A DNA stretch of 64,000 nt from Gerris lacustris (Eukaryota > Arthropoda > Insecta > Hemiptera > Gerridae), in NCBI GenBank assembly GCA_951217055.1, contig OX578276.1:38650205-38714204 (forward strand), written 5' to 3'. Both the position numbers and the translations under genes were made by a program. Shown here piece by piece: positions 22,084 through 34,201 of the stretch (positions are counted from its first letter, which is position 1; every line of letters begins with the position of its first letter). The notes under the pieces were generated by a model that saw nothing but the letters and a program-made list of their open reading frames with translations, did no database searches and had not been told where the DNA came from.

Positions 22084-23800
22084 GTTTAACTTATGATAAT
22101 ATTCTTATTAGCTTTCCTTATTCTATTAATCGATTTTTAAGCATTAATATACATTCATTGCGCATTTACTCCACTATGCATATAGGTCTTCTCCATAACT
22201 CATATAAGCGCCATTTATCAAGTTATTCTCATTACCCTCATAATATTTAGCATATCTTCATTTTATATATTTTTCCATACTACCATAACATCATAACTGC
22301 GTATGATAAAATATTAAAATTCATACGCATTTTAAAGGAAATTTATTGCCCAAAACTTTTGTTTATTTACAGTTTTACTGTAAAACCACTGGTTTAGGAG
22401 GTAGGAGAGGAGACAAAGTTTATTGAAAAACGTGGTGTAAATTTCATTTTTTTTTTTTAAAAAAAGACCCATTTTCAACACCGGGTATCTCCTAAACGGT
22501 AAGAGATACAAAAAAATATAATATATACTATAACGTAGAGAATATATTCAGCTTTTATTTTGTACATAACTACTTTTTAGCTAGAACACACCGTTTCCCA
22601 GATATAGGCAAAAGACCAAAACACGGGACACATTTTGCCTCGCCACGGAGTCAGCACTGACCGTAGAGCTAGGGACTTTTGGTATAATCATCTCCAAACA
22701 CATCTAAACACATCCCGAAAATAAAACAAAATATATCAAAAAGTCCGCCTACAACCCTTTCTTGAGCATTCGTTGACTGGACTACAATGTATATTAAAAA
22801 CTACACTTCCGTTGCTAATGAAATTTGGATGGTAGGTCATAAATTAGCCTATTGTTGGTCCCATATAAGTTTTAACCTTCTGTGCCCATTTGTTTCTCCT
22901 CCTCATATGCACAAACATATACATTTATTTACACAAAATATATACCTTCAAAACTACTTACATATTTTTTATTAAATTTGAATGGTTTGTCAAATTGTAG
23001 TAGCCTGCAGATAGCCCCAGATTAATGTTACCGTCAGTGCTCTTTAATTTTTGCTAAATTGATACTTTAATTCAAATAAAAATCAAAACAATTTTGACAG
23101 ATTTAAAAAACGGGGAAAAATTAATAAATTTAACAATAATTTGTTGTAATAGCATAAAATCATTAAAGTATACAGAATAGGTAGCGAGGAAGCTATGTGC
23201 CACACAAATTGGTGGACTATTTTTACACGAATAAAAGTATAAATTTTGCAATATCTAATATTTGCAAGCGGTGGATATTATTTAAAATATTTAATAATAA
23301 TCTAATGTAAGGCCAAGACTAGGTATATTGAATTAAAGTTACATTTTAGAAAGAAAAATGCTTAAAGTTACTTAACCTATTTTAACCTAAGTAGGAGAGA
23401 AACAGTATCTGAAGTTAAAGAAAACAGAGAATTTATAAATTAATTTTGGTCTGAATAAATGTCCTTGAATGCTCCTCTTATTAATTTTTACATTTCAATT
23501 GCTGTTTGACCTTTTACATTTTTTAAAAAAGAAAAACAAAAAACATACGTAACCTGACCCTGTATAATAACAATTCAATGGAGATAATCTGTATATATAA
23601 TAAATATGTAATAACAGAATATCTTTATAATACGATTGCCAAGCCCGCAACACACTATTTTATTCTACTCTTATCACTAATGTGATAAAGGGACATTACT
23701 AATCTTGTTTTATAATATTCCTTTGTTTAACAAACTTTAGAGAAGACGCATAATCTCTTCTACATATATAAATTTCTAAGTGTAACCTGGTCAAAACATT
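22084..23800. other. AT-rich intergenic or intronic DNA
   Basis: No gene recognised. Short open frames show no homology. If the exon at 24584 is real, this stretch could be its first intron. Confidence 0.45.
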
Positions 23801-23804
23801 GCGG

Positions 23805-24475
23805 TTTGACAACCGTATTCTAAAGCTTAGCCGAAATAGCTATAATATAAAATTAAGATAGTTAACACATAAATAAATGTTGAACACAATTAAATAAGGA
23901 AAATGTATATATAAATTGAAGTTACATAGAAATAAACTTAAATATTAATACGATGACTAGAAAGTCCACTCATAAATAAAATTAAATAAGTTTATGAATA
24001 AATTACTAAAATAATTGAATCATAATAATTTTAAGCAAAGTTTCAAACTATTATTGAAAGCGCGGTTAAATTAGTCAGTGTTGCCTTAAATTAAAAAGAA
24101 AAATAATAATAAAGCTATTATTTATTATTATTTTTATAATAAACAACCGTATTCTAAAGCGATTTGACAACCGTATTCTAAAGCTTAGCCGAAATAACTA
24201 TAAAATTAAGATAGTTAACACATAAATAAATGTTGAACACTATTAAATAAGGAAAATGTAAATATAAATTGAAGTTACATAGAAATAAACTTAAATATTA
24301 ATACGATGATTAGAAAGTCCACTCATAAATAAAATTAAATAAGTTTATGAATAAATTACTAAAATAATTGAATCATAATAATTTTAAGCTAAGTTTCAAA
24401 CTATTATTAAAAGCGCGGTTAAATTAGTCAGTGTTGCCTTAAATTAAAAAGAAAAATATAATAAAGCTATAAAGA
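23805..24475 (+). repeat. 358-bp tandem duplication
   Basis: TTTGACAACCGTATTCTAAA begins at 23805 and again at 24163. The two units run in parallel to GTCAGTGTTGCCTTAAATTA with few differences. A third, partial start (ACAACCGTATTCTAAAGC) sits at 24143-24160 at the junction. AT-rich, non-coding. Confidence 0.9.
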
Positions 24476-24583
24476 AAAACATTTATATTTATTTCGTATT
24501 CCAAGATTGTGTAAATATATTAATATATTACATGAAAATATTTTTTTTTTAAATTATTGTATGATATTTTATTAAAGACTTAC

Positions 24584-24648
24584 CCGTCCTTATCAAAGGC
24601 TGTGAAGCAGGCGTCCATGTTATCAGGAAATTCCTCAGCGTCAACCAT
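24584..24648 (-). CDS. putative first coding exon, EF-hand-like start
   Basis: On the minus strand an ATG at 24648 opens 21 codons plus 2 nt, ending at 24584 against a consensus donor GTAAGT (24583-24578). The peptide ends MDACFTAFDKDG; the run F..FDKDG is how the first calcium loop of many EF-hand proteins begins, so a calcium-binding protein is a reasonable but unproven reading. The sequence upstream (24649-24990) is locally less AT-rich than its surroundings, as expected of a promoter and 5' UTR. No second exon was found between here and the left edge, so the intron would be long or the exons hidden. The gene identity is not known. Confidence 0.45.
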
Positions 24649-24990
24649 TAAAAAAGTTGATAAGGCATTTTCAAATCGAAGAATGAGCTTAACATGAAGT
24701 ATACGTGTAAGACGGATGCTATTATTAATACGAGATGTTAACTGGAGGAAGTTTCATAACGGTTTGAGTCTGAATGGTACGAGTCTTTGAATATAAGAAG
24801 AATGAAGCATGAATGTAGGGAGGTTATACCGGGTCGCTGCTTGAACAGGCTGCCTCGGAGAGGGGAGCGTGTCACCCTGGTGGCGAGAACCACCGCTATC
24901 GAACTACAACACTGCGCAAGTCATTCACACTCTCTCTCTCTTTTTTCCCGCAATTTTTTTGTACTGGTTGCGAATTACATAACTGTTTTG
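24649..24990 (-). promoter_or_regulatory. putative 5' UTR/promoter region of the exon at 24584
   Basis: A G/C-richer island (24810-24910, with CGGAGAGGGGAGCG and several CpGs) lies upstream of the ATG on the minus strand. It is bounded by a CTCT tract at 24930-24946. No TATA box or initiator could be fixed. Confidence 0.3.
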
Positions 24991-25241
24991 GAAATGCTTG
25001 CACTTCAAATTTCTTTGAATGCATCGTACTTTTGTACTCTTAGTATAGTTTTTTGTTACAAAAATAAAGATATCTTGAATCTTGTCTAGACTAGACTATT
25101 CATAGATATTAAAGGTCGACCAAGAAGTAATGGCAATCAGATGAGTGCTCTAGTGTTTTTGTTTTTGTACCATGTGTCAAGTATAGTCAGTTTTTAATAA
25201 CATAGACACACTAAAAAACCACTAGAAATTCGCAAACACTA

Positions 25242-26085
25242 TTTTTAGGGTTTTGTAGATACTTCTCAACCCCTTATGCCGAGGGTGATGTGTCCGTCTG
25301 TCCGTACTCTTTGGTTCATAGCGCCCGAACCGGTTGCTAAAGAGCTGAAATTTGAAATACTGACGCAACTTTTTGACCCAACCTCAGGAAAAATATGCAG
25401 AAGTTAATAATTAAATATGCGCATGCGCAATTCGCAAAAATGTTAAAACTAAAAAATGTATATTTTTTTTAATTTTCGAGTGGGATATCAAATGAAAACT
25501 GCATACTAAAAAGTTACAGATTATATTAAATGCTTTTTTTAAATGTTACATTATTTATTTGTTTAATAAGTTAAAATATACCCGAAAAAAATCCCCCCCC
25601 CCAACCACTATATAACGCCCGGTCCTAAAATATTGAAATAATTCATGCTAATACCTTATTGTGGGGCGATGAAAGTTCCGAGAGGTTATTCCCAATTTTG
25701 TGCGCGCGAATGAGAAGTGCGGCCAAAATTTTTTTTTTTTTCAATTTATATATATATATATATATATGTATGTATATGCTTTTTTCAATTTTGCATTCTT
25801 TATTGGTTTAATAGGTTAATAAAATATTCCCCAAAAAAGTGTCCCCCCCCCCAACCACTGTATAACGACTGGTCCTAAAATTTTGAAATAATTCACGGTA
25901 ATACCTTAAGGTGGGGCGATGAAAATTTCCTGAAAAAATTTAATTTACCTTGTCGTCATTACCCTTAAAAAAAATTGTGACCCCCCGGGGAATCGAACCA
26001 GGGGCCCCTGAGGTCGAAGAAAAAAATCAATAATTATATAACGGGTATGTTATATAATTAAAAAACCCCAAAAAAGTACTTGGAC
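25242..26085 (-). repeat. dispersed repeat with tRNA-T-arm-like string, copy 2, internally duplicated
   Basis: Reverse-oriented relative of 16900-17450: TTTGTAGATACTTCTCAACC at the left and CCCCGGGGAATCGAACCAGG near 25981 at the right. A segment is duplicated in tandem. CCCCAACCACTATATAACG at about 25600 recurs as CCCCAACCACTGTATAACG at about 25848, each followed by CGGTCCTAAAAT or TGGTCCTAAAAT and TGGGGCGATGAAA. A TA/TG microsatellite lies between (25747-25776). Confidence 0.75.
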
Positions 26086-27229
26086 GCAAGTACTTCCCTG
26101 ATATTTTTTTTATTTTTTTAATTAATAACTGTCATGGAGGGCTATCAGAAAATAAAACATATTAGCACCAGACTATACGGACTTCAAGAAGACTCGGGAT
26201 TTCTGATTTTAGACTATGTTTTTCCCGAATGCTTTCACTTCTTGGTCGACTTTAAGTATATTGTTTCAAATTTCAAATATTATACACTGAAGATAGGCAT
26301 CCTCAATCCGCCAAAATAATAATCAAAATTGTAGTTTTGCCAAAGTTTCGGAATATCGTATATAATTAACAGAAGCTCGCATTTATCTTATCTTATTGGT
26401 TTTTTGTATATGCGGAAATATCCTTATCAATATGAACTCTTGAGAGAAATATTCTCAACATGATGGAATTAATAACGTTAAATCTGTAGAAAACTCGCAT
26501 TTCCGCGTTATTATTATTATCATAAATTACCAGTAAATAACATCATAAGTGCTTTTTTTTTAATTGATGTTATGAATTCTTAAAATTTTTATTTGGCGCT
26601 ATTGTTGTACAACATACTGCGCCACGATTTGATAATCCGATTAAACTATATCAATCGATGTACGTATGTACTTTTATCTGTTTACTTTTTATGGTAAAAT
26701 AATGTATATCTATATTACTATATCAGTTCTAAACATATGTGAGTTAATACGGTCTTAATTGTCATAAACTTATAAGTGCGTTGTTTTTATTTTCTCATTT
26801 ATACGTAGTATATAGAAAGTATTGTGATAGCGCGTGATTTTGATGCATTTATAATATAAAACAATGTTTTTTTAAAAAAATGTCTGAAATATTTAGAAAA
26901 ATTATACCCCGATTCAAAGTCAAAGTCTAGATATTACTTTTACCTCTAAATTTGGGGTACCCCTAAAAACAGTAGAAAAAAAATTGCATCCAATACAAAA
27001 ATGATTTGATAAATTTTTTTAAGAAGAAAAAGAAAAATTGAGGGATTAACCTAAAAATAATAAATGAAAAATAAAAAAAATTGAAAACGGTTACGATGAC
27101 TTTAATTTTAAAAATGTATAATTTAGTCCATTTAAATACGAATAACAATATGTCATTTTCCCGAGAAAAATCTAGCTCCTAAAAAAAATAGCCATAAACG
27201 CAAAGGGTGAGGTTTCGATTACCCTCCGG

Positions 27230-27230
<1 letters not shown>
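26086..27230. other. AT-rich unassigned DNA
   Basis: No gene or repeat boundary recognised; several A and T homopolymer runs. Confidence 0.45.

Positions 27231-27310
<80 letters not shown>
27231..27310. repeat. (TA)n microsatellite
   Basis: About 80 bp of uninterrupted TA dinucleotides. The Ile/Tyr ORF across it is an artefact of the repeat. Confidence 0.97.
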
Positions 27311-27311
<1 letters not shown>

Positions 27312-27565
27312 CTTATTTGAACACACATGTTCATACATAGAACCTTAAGTTTAATAAAGAAGACTTTCATGTGTGAATTTAAAACTTACAAACACAGTCT
27401 TCAATTACATTTACCACTCACTTGTATTACTACGAGTACATGATCCAGTGTTCCATTTTTAGTTTTTTGTAGGTAGTTACATTTAATAATATTATTGAAT
27501 TATTCGACGATTTGGATTAAAAAATTCTAAAATCTGTTCCATTTTCTTTTTCGTAACCTCTTGAT

Positions 27566-27892
27566 CAGTGGCGTAGGAACGGGGGGGCCTATCGGGTTTG
27601 AGCCCCCCCCCCCCCCCCCCGTCAGATTTGAAGGGGCTATAAAATTACAAATAAAATAAAAATTAGTACATGGGTTCATGTGTAAAACTGCTTAAAACGC
27701 TGTTTTTGAACGTTTATTTTTCAAAATTTTCCCGGGGGTGGACCCCCCCTCCTAGCGGGGGGGTTAGTGAGTCTGGCAACTTAATTTCTAGAAATCGAGC
27801 ACTGATAAAGAGTATCTACCCCCCCCCCCCCCCCCCCCACCTTAGTGGAGATGCCGAGCCACCCCCGTCAAAAATGAATCCCTACGCCACTG
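27566..27892. mobile_element. hAT MITE, CAGTGGCGTAGG family, 327 bp
   Basis: Starts CAGTGGCGTAGGAACG and ends CCTACGCCACTG, with the exact 8-bp target duplication CTCTTGAT at 27558-27565 and 27893-27900. The interior has two long C runs (about 27604-27620 and 27820-27838). Its body matches, in reverse, the deletion derivative at 45678-45825 and the fragment at 45420-45550, defining one family. Confidence 0.9.
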
Positions 27893-28151
27893 CTCTTGAT
27901 TAATAATTACGATTACGAAATAATTCTATTCAAGTATATTTCGTTTCTTTTCATGGTAACATGATAATAAACTTTTCGGAGGGATTCTAATTTCAGAATA
28001 ACTAGTAGAAGTGGAGTTGACTATCTAAATACGCTCCTTGAATTTTAACGTCTAGACTTGGGAAACCATGTATACATAATAAATTAAAAGATAATTCCTA
28101 AAGAAAATGGAAGATACGTCGTCCAGGTATGCTGCTCGCTGCTGGTAGGCA

Positions 28152-28500
28152 GCTAAAGAGGGCACTTTTTTACTTTAGCACCCCTTTGGTTGTAAACAAT
28201 AGTCTGCCCGACATAAGTTTAAAAGGTTTGGGTTTTTGTCTCCCCAAGACATTGAGACTCCTGGGGCAGTTTTATATGTAATACTCCTTTAGTTAACTTC
28301 ATAATAGTTGATTAGACTAAGGGATGTGATCACAATTATATACACAAGGGTGATATTCCATTGTCCCAAGGTACATTGGAATAAATATCCCTTTGTATTA
28401 ATAGTAATTTAGACTAAGGAATATATGCTACTCTGTATATTATGTTCCTTTGTCTAAATAACTCCTGCTAAAGTAAAAAAGTACCGCTAAAAAGTTTTAC
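28152..28500. mobile_element. small element with inverted ends (TTTTTTACTTTAGC)
   Basis: CACTTTTTTACTTTAGCACC near 28165 is mirrored by GCTAAAGTAAAAAAGTACCG near 28470-28490. Internal TTAGACTAAGG strings are repeated. No target duplication resolved and no coding capacity. Confidence 0.45.
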
Positions 28501-28527
28501 CTAGGTGAAACTGACCTTAACCGATTG

Positions 28528-28734
28528 CTATACTCATGCCATTATACTTCATTCTGACAGTGTGGGAAAATAAAAAAAAAATAAAAACGGGAGAGGAGCT
28601 AATGAGAGCTCAAGATTTTCAACTAGGCAAACAAAAATATCACTGGATAACCGCCTGGTAGTTTAATTTTTTCTCTCACATAGGTTGGCCAATCTGAGCT
28701 GTCAGATATACAAAGTATAATGGCATGAGTATAG
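28528..28734. mobile_element. MITE with CTATACTCATGCCATTATAC termini
   Basis: The left end CTATACTCATGCCATTATAC is mirrored by GTATAATGGCATGAGTATAG at the right. Subterminal CTGACAG and CTGTCAG also pair. A diverged relative sharing GCAAACAAAAAT.TCAC and the (A/T)CTGAGCT(G/A)TCAGA.TA block is at 45895-46025. Confidence 0.7.
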
Positions 28735-30489
28735 AGCAAACTGAGAGGAGTCTACAAGAAGAAATTAGACACCATGAGTGATATCAGCTAGAGAGAAGTG
28801 GGGGTAGTCTAGCGCCCACTCTAGGCAGTGTCTCCACTGTGGCACTTGATCTAGACAGGTATTCTAGCAACAAAAGTGTCCCCCTCCTTACCTAAGAGTT
28901 GACCTTAAGAGTTAACCTAATTCTCACTAGATATTCCGGAACCGATTTGTCAGCAAAAGAGAAAACAGAACAAAGAAGCAAGGGGTCAAACATGAAGCAA
29001 GGGTTTTAAATTCTTATACAATTCCAGTAGGTTCGTATAATGTTCTCAAATCTAACCGCTAGTTGTCGGCCATCTCAATGTCTATTTGGAATGAATTTGC
29101 TGGGGTGACATTGTGCTATAAGGCTCATTCACACTACAGATTCCAAATCACTTAAGATGAAGGTCTAAGAGGCGATGAGTGGGAGCAATGTTGAGAGGGA
29201 GGGGAAAAAGCTGCCAAGTGATTAAATCTTGATGCTTTTTTGAATCTCATGCATAAGATTATTCACACAAGGATCCCGGAATACTAGTGTGAATCGGAAC
29301 TAACTCAGTGGTTCCCAACTTCTTTCAGGTCGTGACCCTATTTTATAGAAGCAAAGTGATACAAGACCGTCCATTGTATAGAAATACAGTAGGATCCTCA
29401 TAATAATGGAGTAATAGGGGCTGAAGGTTATCAATAAAAGTTCAGTATGTAGTTAGCTATAAAAAAAGTGTTTGTAAAAGATAGCCAAACATGGATTTAA
29501 TAAGCGACAAAAAAAATAAATAAAAATAAAACAGAACTGGATGCAGGGTCTTGGGTGGCAAATCGTGGAATTACATAGAAAGACTCCTCAAGTGTCTTAA
29601 GATAATTTGTTTAATTCAGACAATGATTTCTCTTTCTTGGAAATACAGATCAAAATTACCTTTTTTCATAACATGTATTATAACTATTTTTGTCCAATAT
29701 AAGCGACATCCACTGTAGAAGGGTCTGTTATTGCGAGGTTCAAGTGTATTATGAGCCACAACCACGACATCCATTATCTCTTGTAATAAAGGCTTAAAAT
29801 AACAAAAAATAGGCTGATTTTATTCTGATTTATAGTAGTTAACAATATTAATTACTCAAACTAACAAAATATGACCACATAATTTGAAGGTAAATCAATT
29901 ATTATTTTAAAAAAATAAAAACATATTTTGTAAGTCAAGGTTTACCTGTATTTACTGGTTGTTATTTTCGCTTATTTTAGGTAAGTTAGTGTTATATCTT
30001 TTATAATTTGAACCTTATTAGGTACCATATATTTTTTCATATTGTATTTGAAAAAAGATTTTACATCAATATTTAGTACTTTCATGTCCTTATTTTTTTG
30101 GAGCAAGAGCAGTGATCTAGTAAGATGCTGAGATGGCGCTGGTAAAGCAAATAGAAAAACAGCCTTGTCAAAATGTTTTAAAAAATTATAACATGCGCTA
30201 CTAGTGCTTTCTAGTAGAGAATTTTGAAACTAAAGTATTATTTTACTCTCATTAATAGAATTTTATATTGGAATAAGTGTGATACATACACTTCCCGCCT
30301 GTCCACCAGAAAATTGTTTAGCTCAATTCGAACCCCCTACCCCTTTATTTAAACAATGATAATTATTTCCTGTTACTATTTATAATAATAATAATAATAA
30401 TAAAGCCTTTAATAGATTCCACATTATACAAACAGCTGAGTAAATTTTCAAACTAAAAAGTCTAAACAAAAATATTTCCTTTACTTACA

Positions 30490-30490
<1 letters not shown>
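28735..30490. other. unassigned DNA with small element termini
   Basis: AAGGCTCATTCACACTA (29120) and TAGTGTGAATCGGAACT (29285-29301) form weak inverted ends of a ~180-bp element. At about 29310 CAGTGGTTCCCAACTTCTTT followed by GTCGTGACCC is a typical hAT left terminus without a visible partner. The rest is AT-rich with no gene. Confidence 0.45.
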
Positions 30491-30522
<32 letters not shown>

Positions 30523-30667
30523 ATTATTCAAAAATTTATTTATCTAATTATAGATTATAGATATAGATATGTACACAATTACACACATACATACACACCC
30601 ATACACCACCTACACACATACATAATTACCTTTACTATTAATTCTGTACAATTTCGAATTTGTAGAA

Positions 30668-33258
30668 TCAGGCCCATTTCTGGGCATAGGCCTCCATCAG
30701 ACTAATCCAATTTTGTCTGTCTTGAGCAAGTCTCTGCCATTGGTGTCCCACCTCTTGTACTATATCATCTTCCCACCTCATCTTTGGTCTTCCTCTCCTC
30801 CTTGAACCATCATAAGGGTACCAGTCTGTCAGTTTCTTGGTCCAGCGGTCGTCTGTACATCTTGCTACATGGCCAGCCCACTGCCACTTAGCTTTCCTAA
30901 TTTTTACCATTACATCTTCAACCCTAGATCTGCTTCTTATAACTTCATTTCTTATTTTTTCTTTTTTCCTCACCCCTAACATACTACGTTCCATGGCATG
31001 TTGCGTAGCCTGCAGTCTTTGGGTCTGCCTTTTGGTTATTGCCCAGGTTTGGGCTCCATAAGTAAGACATGGGAGGACAGTAGCATTATAAACTGACCTT
31101 TTTAATTCTATTGCAATTTGGCTCTTGAAGATGAATTTCATAGACCAGTATTTTGACCAGGCAAGAGAAATGCGTCTATCAATTTCCTTTACACTTCCTC
31201 CATGGATACTAATTATTTGCCCTAAGTAGACTGTTTCTTTAACCCATTTTAACTTTCTACCTTCAAGAATTATTTCTTCTTCTGTCCCATTTGTCATTGG
31301 GAAAGTTTTAGACGGGTTGATCCTTAATCCTGCATCTTTGCTGCTCCTATTTATCTCTTCAAACATACTCCGAAGCTCTTGTATAGTCGAAGCAATGATG
31401 ATAGTGTCATCAGCAAATCTTAGGTTGCTTAATTTTTTGCCATCAATTAAAACGCCTTTGTTCACCCAATTGAGATTTCTAAAGATTCTAGCAGTAGCTT
31501 CATTAAAGAGGTCTGGGGAAAGTACTTCTCCCTGCTTAACGCCACAGTTTAGGAGGAAATCAGGTCCTGTTTGATCCATCACTATCCTAGCCCTGCTCTT
31601 GTCATATATGGTTTTAATTACTCCTCTCACTTGTTCTTCAATACCATCTTCTTCCATTGTCTCATATAGAAATTTATGCTTTAGCAAGTCAAAGGCCTTC
31701 ATGTAATCAATTAAACCAATATAAATTTGGATATTGAATTCATTGCTTTTTTGGATAAGTTGGTTAATAGCATGTAAGTGGTCAATCGTGGAGAAACCAC
31801 TCCTGAACCCAGCTTGTGATAGATCTTGATTTAGATGGATAGTTGGACGTATTCTGTCTCTGATAACTTTAGAGAAAATTTTACTTACATTAGATGTCAA
31901 ACTTATGGGGCGATAGTTACTTAGGTCCTGACGGTTCCCCTTCTTATGTATCAGAATAACATCTGAGAGTAGCCACTGCTGCGGTATAGTAGTGGTTTTT
32001 AGTATGTTGTTGAATATTTGAGCCAGTAAGTCACTGATTATGGGAGCTGCTAGTTTTAGAGCTTCATTGGAGATGCCATCCCTGCCAGCTGCTTTACCTT
32101 TCTTTAAGCAATTCAGATGGTTTTCAACTTCCCTTGGTATAATTTCCGGTAGGTCTGTGTCACCTTCACGCCTTACTACAGCTCTCGACTCTTCTTTACC
32201 ATCATCAGTATATAGCTTTTTATAATAGCTAGTGGCAATTGATATTAGGTCTCCTCTGGTATAAGACTTTTCACCATCCTCCTTAAGTAGTGACACTACC
32301 CAGTCCTTACCCTTAGACATCACTCTTTTTGCTTTTTTGATTGCTACGGCATCTTCCAATATCTGTTCACCCAGAAGCTTGTCATGTTTATATATGTCTT
32401 GGCATATATTTTTCCTAACTACTTTACTTAACACATTCAATTCGATTTTTTCAATTACCGTTTTACATCTTTTGTTTTTTAGCTTTTCCCTTTTATCTAT
32501 AAGGTCTCTTGTAGCCTGGCTAATCTTTTCATTTCGTGAATGGATATAGTTTGTATTAGATTGATTTTTGACTGCTTTGAGGATAGCATCTTCAAATTTG
32601 TTATAAGTCTGCTGCACATTATCCAAATTTTCTTTAGGAAGTAATTCTTTCAGATCCCTGAGAAATATATCATTATCTATATTGCACACTAAGAGAGTTT
32701 GAGGATGTACTTTGGGTTTTCTTCTTTTAAATTTAACTATCGCCCTCACCAGTCGGTGATCAGAGAAGTATTTGAACTTGCTACATACTTGAAAATTTTC
32801 AATCAGAGTTTGGGATGATGCAATAATAAAGTCGATTTCGTTCTTCGTTTCGCCATTAGGCGAGATCCATGTCCACTTTTGGGACGGGCGTTTTCTGAAA
32901 AAGGTATTAACGATTCTCAGGCTAAACTGTTGGCAGTATCTTACCAGTGTCCACCCCCTCGAGTTTCTCCTTCCATATCCGTAGGGTCCAATAGACATGT
33001 CTTCCCCTTCTTGTCTCAAACCAATTTTGCTATTTATATCTCCCATTATTATTAGATCATTCAGTCTATTAGTCTTGGTATTATTTACCAGGGATGTCAG
33101 GTCTTCATAGAATTTTGTAATGTCGTCTTCTGGTGCTTCACTTGTGGGAGCATACACCTGAATGAAGGTCACTGTTCTTTTACTTCCATCCGTTAATTCC
33201 AGAAGAGCAATTCTATCAGATAGGCCTTGGAATTTTACAATGTTTGACTTAAGGTCGT
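30668..33258 (-). CDS. RTE ORF2, endonuclease C-terminus and reverse transcriptase
   Basis: Continuous minus-strand frame from the BEL target site to the stop at 30668. The endonuclease part carries MGDINSKIG and SDHRLVRAIV; the latter is the catalytic Asp-His of APE-type nucleases. The reverse transcriptase follows with NYRPISLTSNVSKIFSKVI, FRSGFSTIDHLHAINQ, LIDYMKAFD, CGVKQGEVLSPDLFN and the catalytic LRFADDTIII near 31410. The C-terminus has WAGHVARCTDDRW, GRPKMRWEDDI and a Trp-rich end (QNWISLMEAYAQKWA) as in RTE-like proteins. The protein nicks target DNA and copies the element RNA by target-primed reverse transcription. The first ~100 codons are displaced by 4.1 kb, so it is inactive as it stands. 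Confidence 0.9.
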
Positions 33259-33463
33259 TGTTAAGACTTGTAGTGTCTTCGGAGCGCTACGAGAGTGGGG
33301 GTCGGTCGTGCCCCCTCCTAGTCTGATTGCCCTACTGCCTGCCTTGGTTAGGACCAGTCGGTTCCAAACGCTCCACCCTGTATGTTGTATATTACTGTAA
33401 TAATCGAAATTTAAAACATTACACAATCGTTCTTAATCGTTGTTATTAATCGTACCCTCAACA
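33259..33463 (+). repeat. BEL/Pao 5' LTR
   Basis: 205 bp, TG...CA ends. By eye it is identical to the 3' LTR at 37176-37380. Confidence 0.95.
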
Positions 33464-34201
33464 TTGGTCACTTTGGACCGGATTACGAATCGAGCTACCA
33501 AAGGATACTACTTATAATAATCGTGAATCGTTAATATCTGTTAACTATCATATAAAATCATTATTTTTATTTAATCGATATAAAACTTTTAGTCGTTGTT
33601 TTATGTGCCGTTACCTTATTTGCTGTATTGTATTTTAATTATATTACTAAGATAATCAACATCGGAAGTTACAAGTGATTCTTACAAGTAATAACATTCG
33701 TCGCATGGACAATCGGAATCGGAATATCGGAAGTGTGGAAGTTAGCAAGGTAGAGAAGAGTCCAGAGGTTGGCGGCCGCCCTGTGCTGTTTCTAGCTACC
33801 CGCTACGGTGAGTCCACACTCATATACTCGTATCTTGGTCTTCCTAGAATTTCCTTTCATTCATTCCCTAACCCCTAACCTCTTTAGTCACTTATCGTTT
33901 CTTAGATTTTGTTTATTTTATTATTTTAATCTTATGGTTTCAATTTCTAAAATACTGCCTTTTATCAAACCTTTCTCTGAATACCTCAGATTTAACCTTA
34001 CTTCTTTTAAACGACCCCTGTCTTTATTTAAAACAAACGTAACTTCGCGTAACTATTATCGCCAATTCACTCTTTATTATTTCACAACTTTTTATTATTT
34101 TATTTTTTCTAATTCGTCCCTCGCATTTTATTTTCGTTAAGCTATTTAATTTTGTTTTTTATTTATTCGTTTGAGTTTGTTTCGATTACATCGCACCTAA
34201 A

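Noticed and set aside
24787..25089. 100-codon plus-strand ORF
   Set aside because: Lies opposite the putative 5' UTR/promoter of the minus-strand exon and has no recognised homology.
31317..32549. Several plus-strand ORFs opposite the RTE reverse transcriptase
   Set aside because: Antisense shadows of ORF2.
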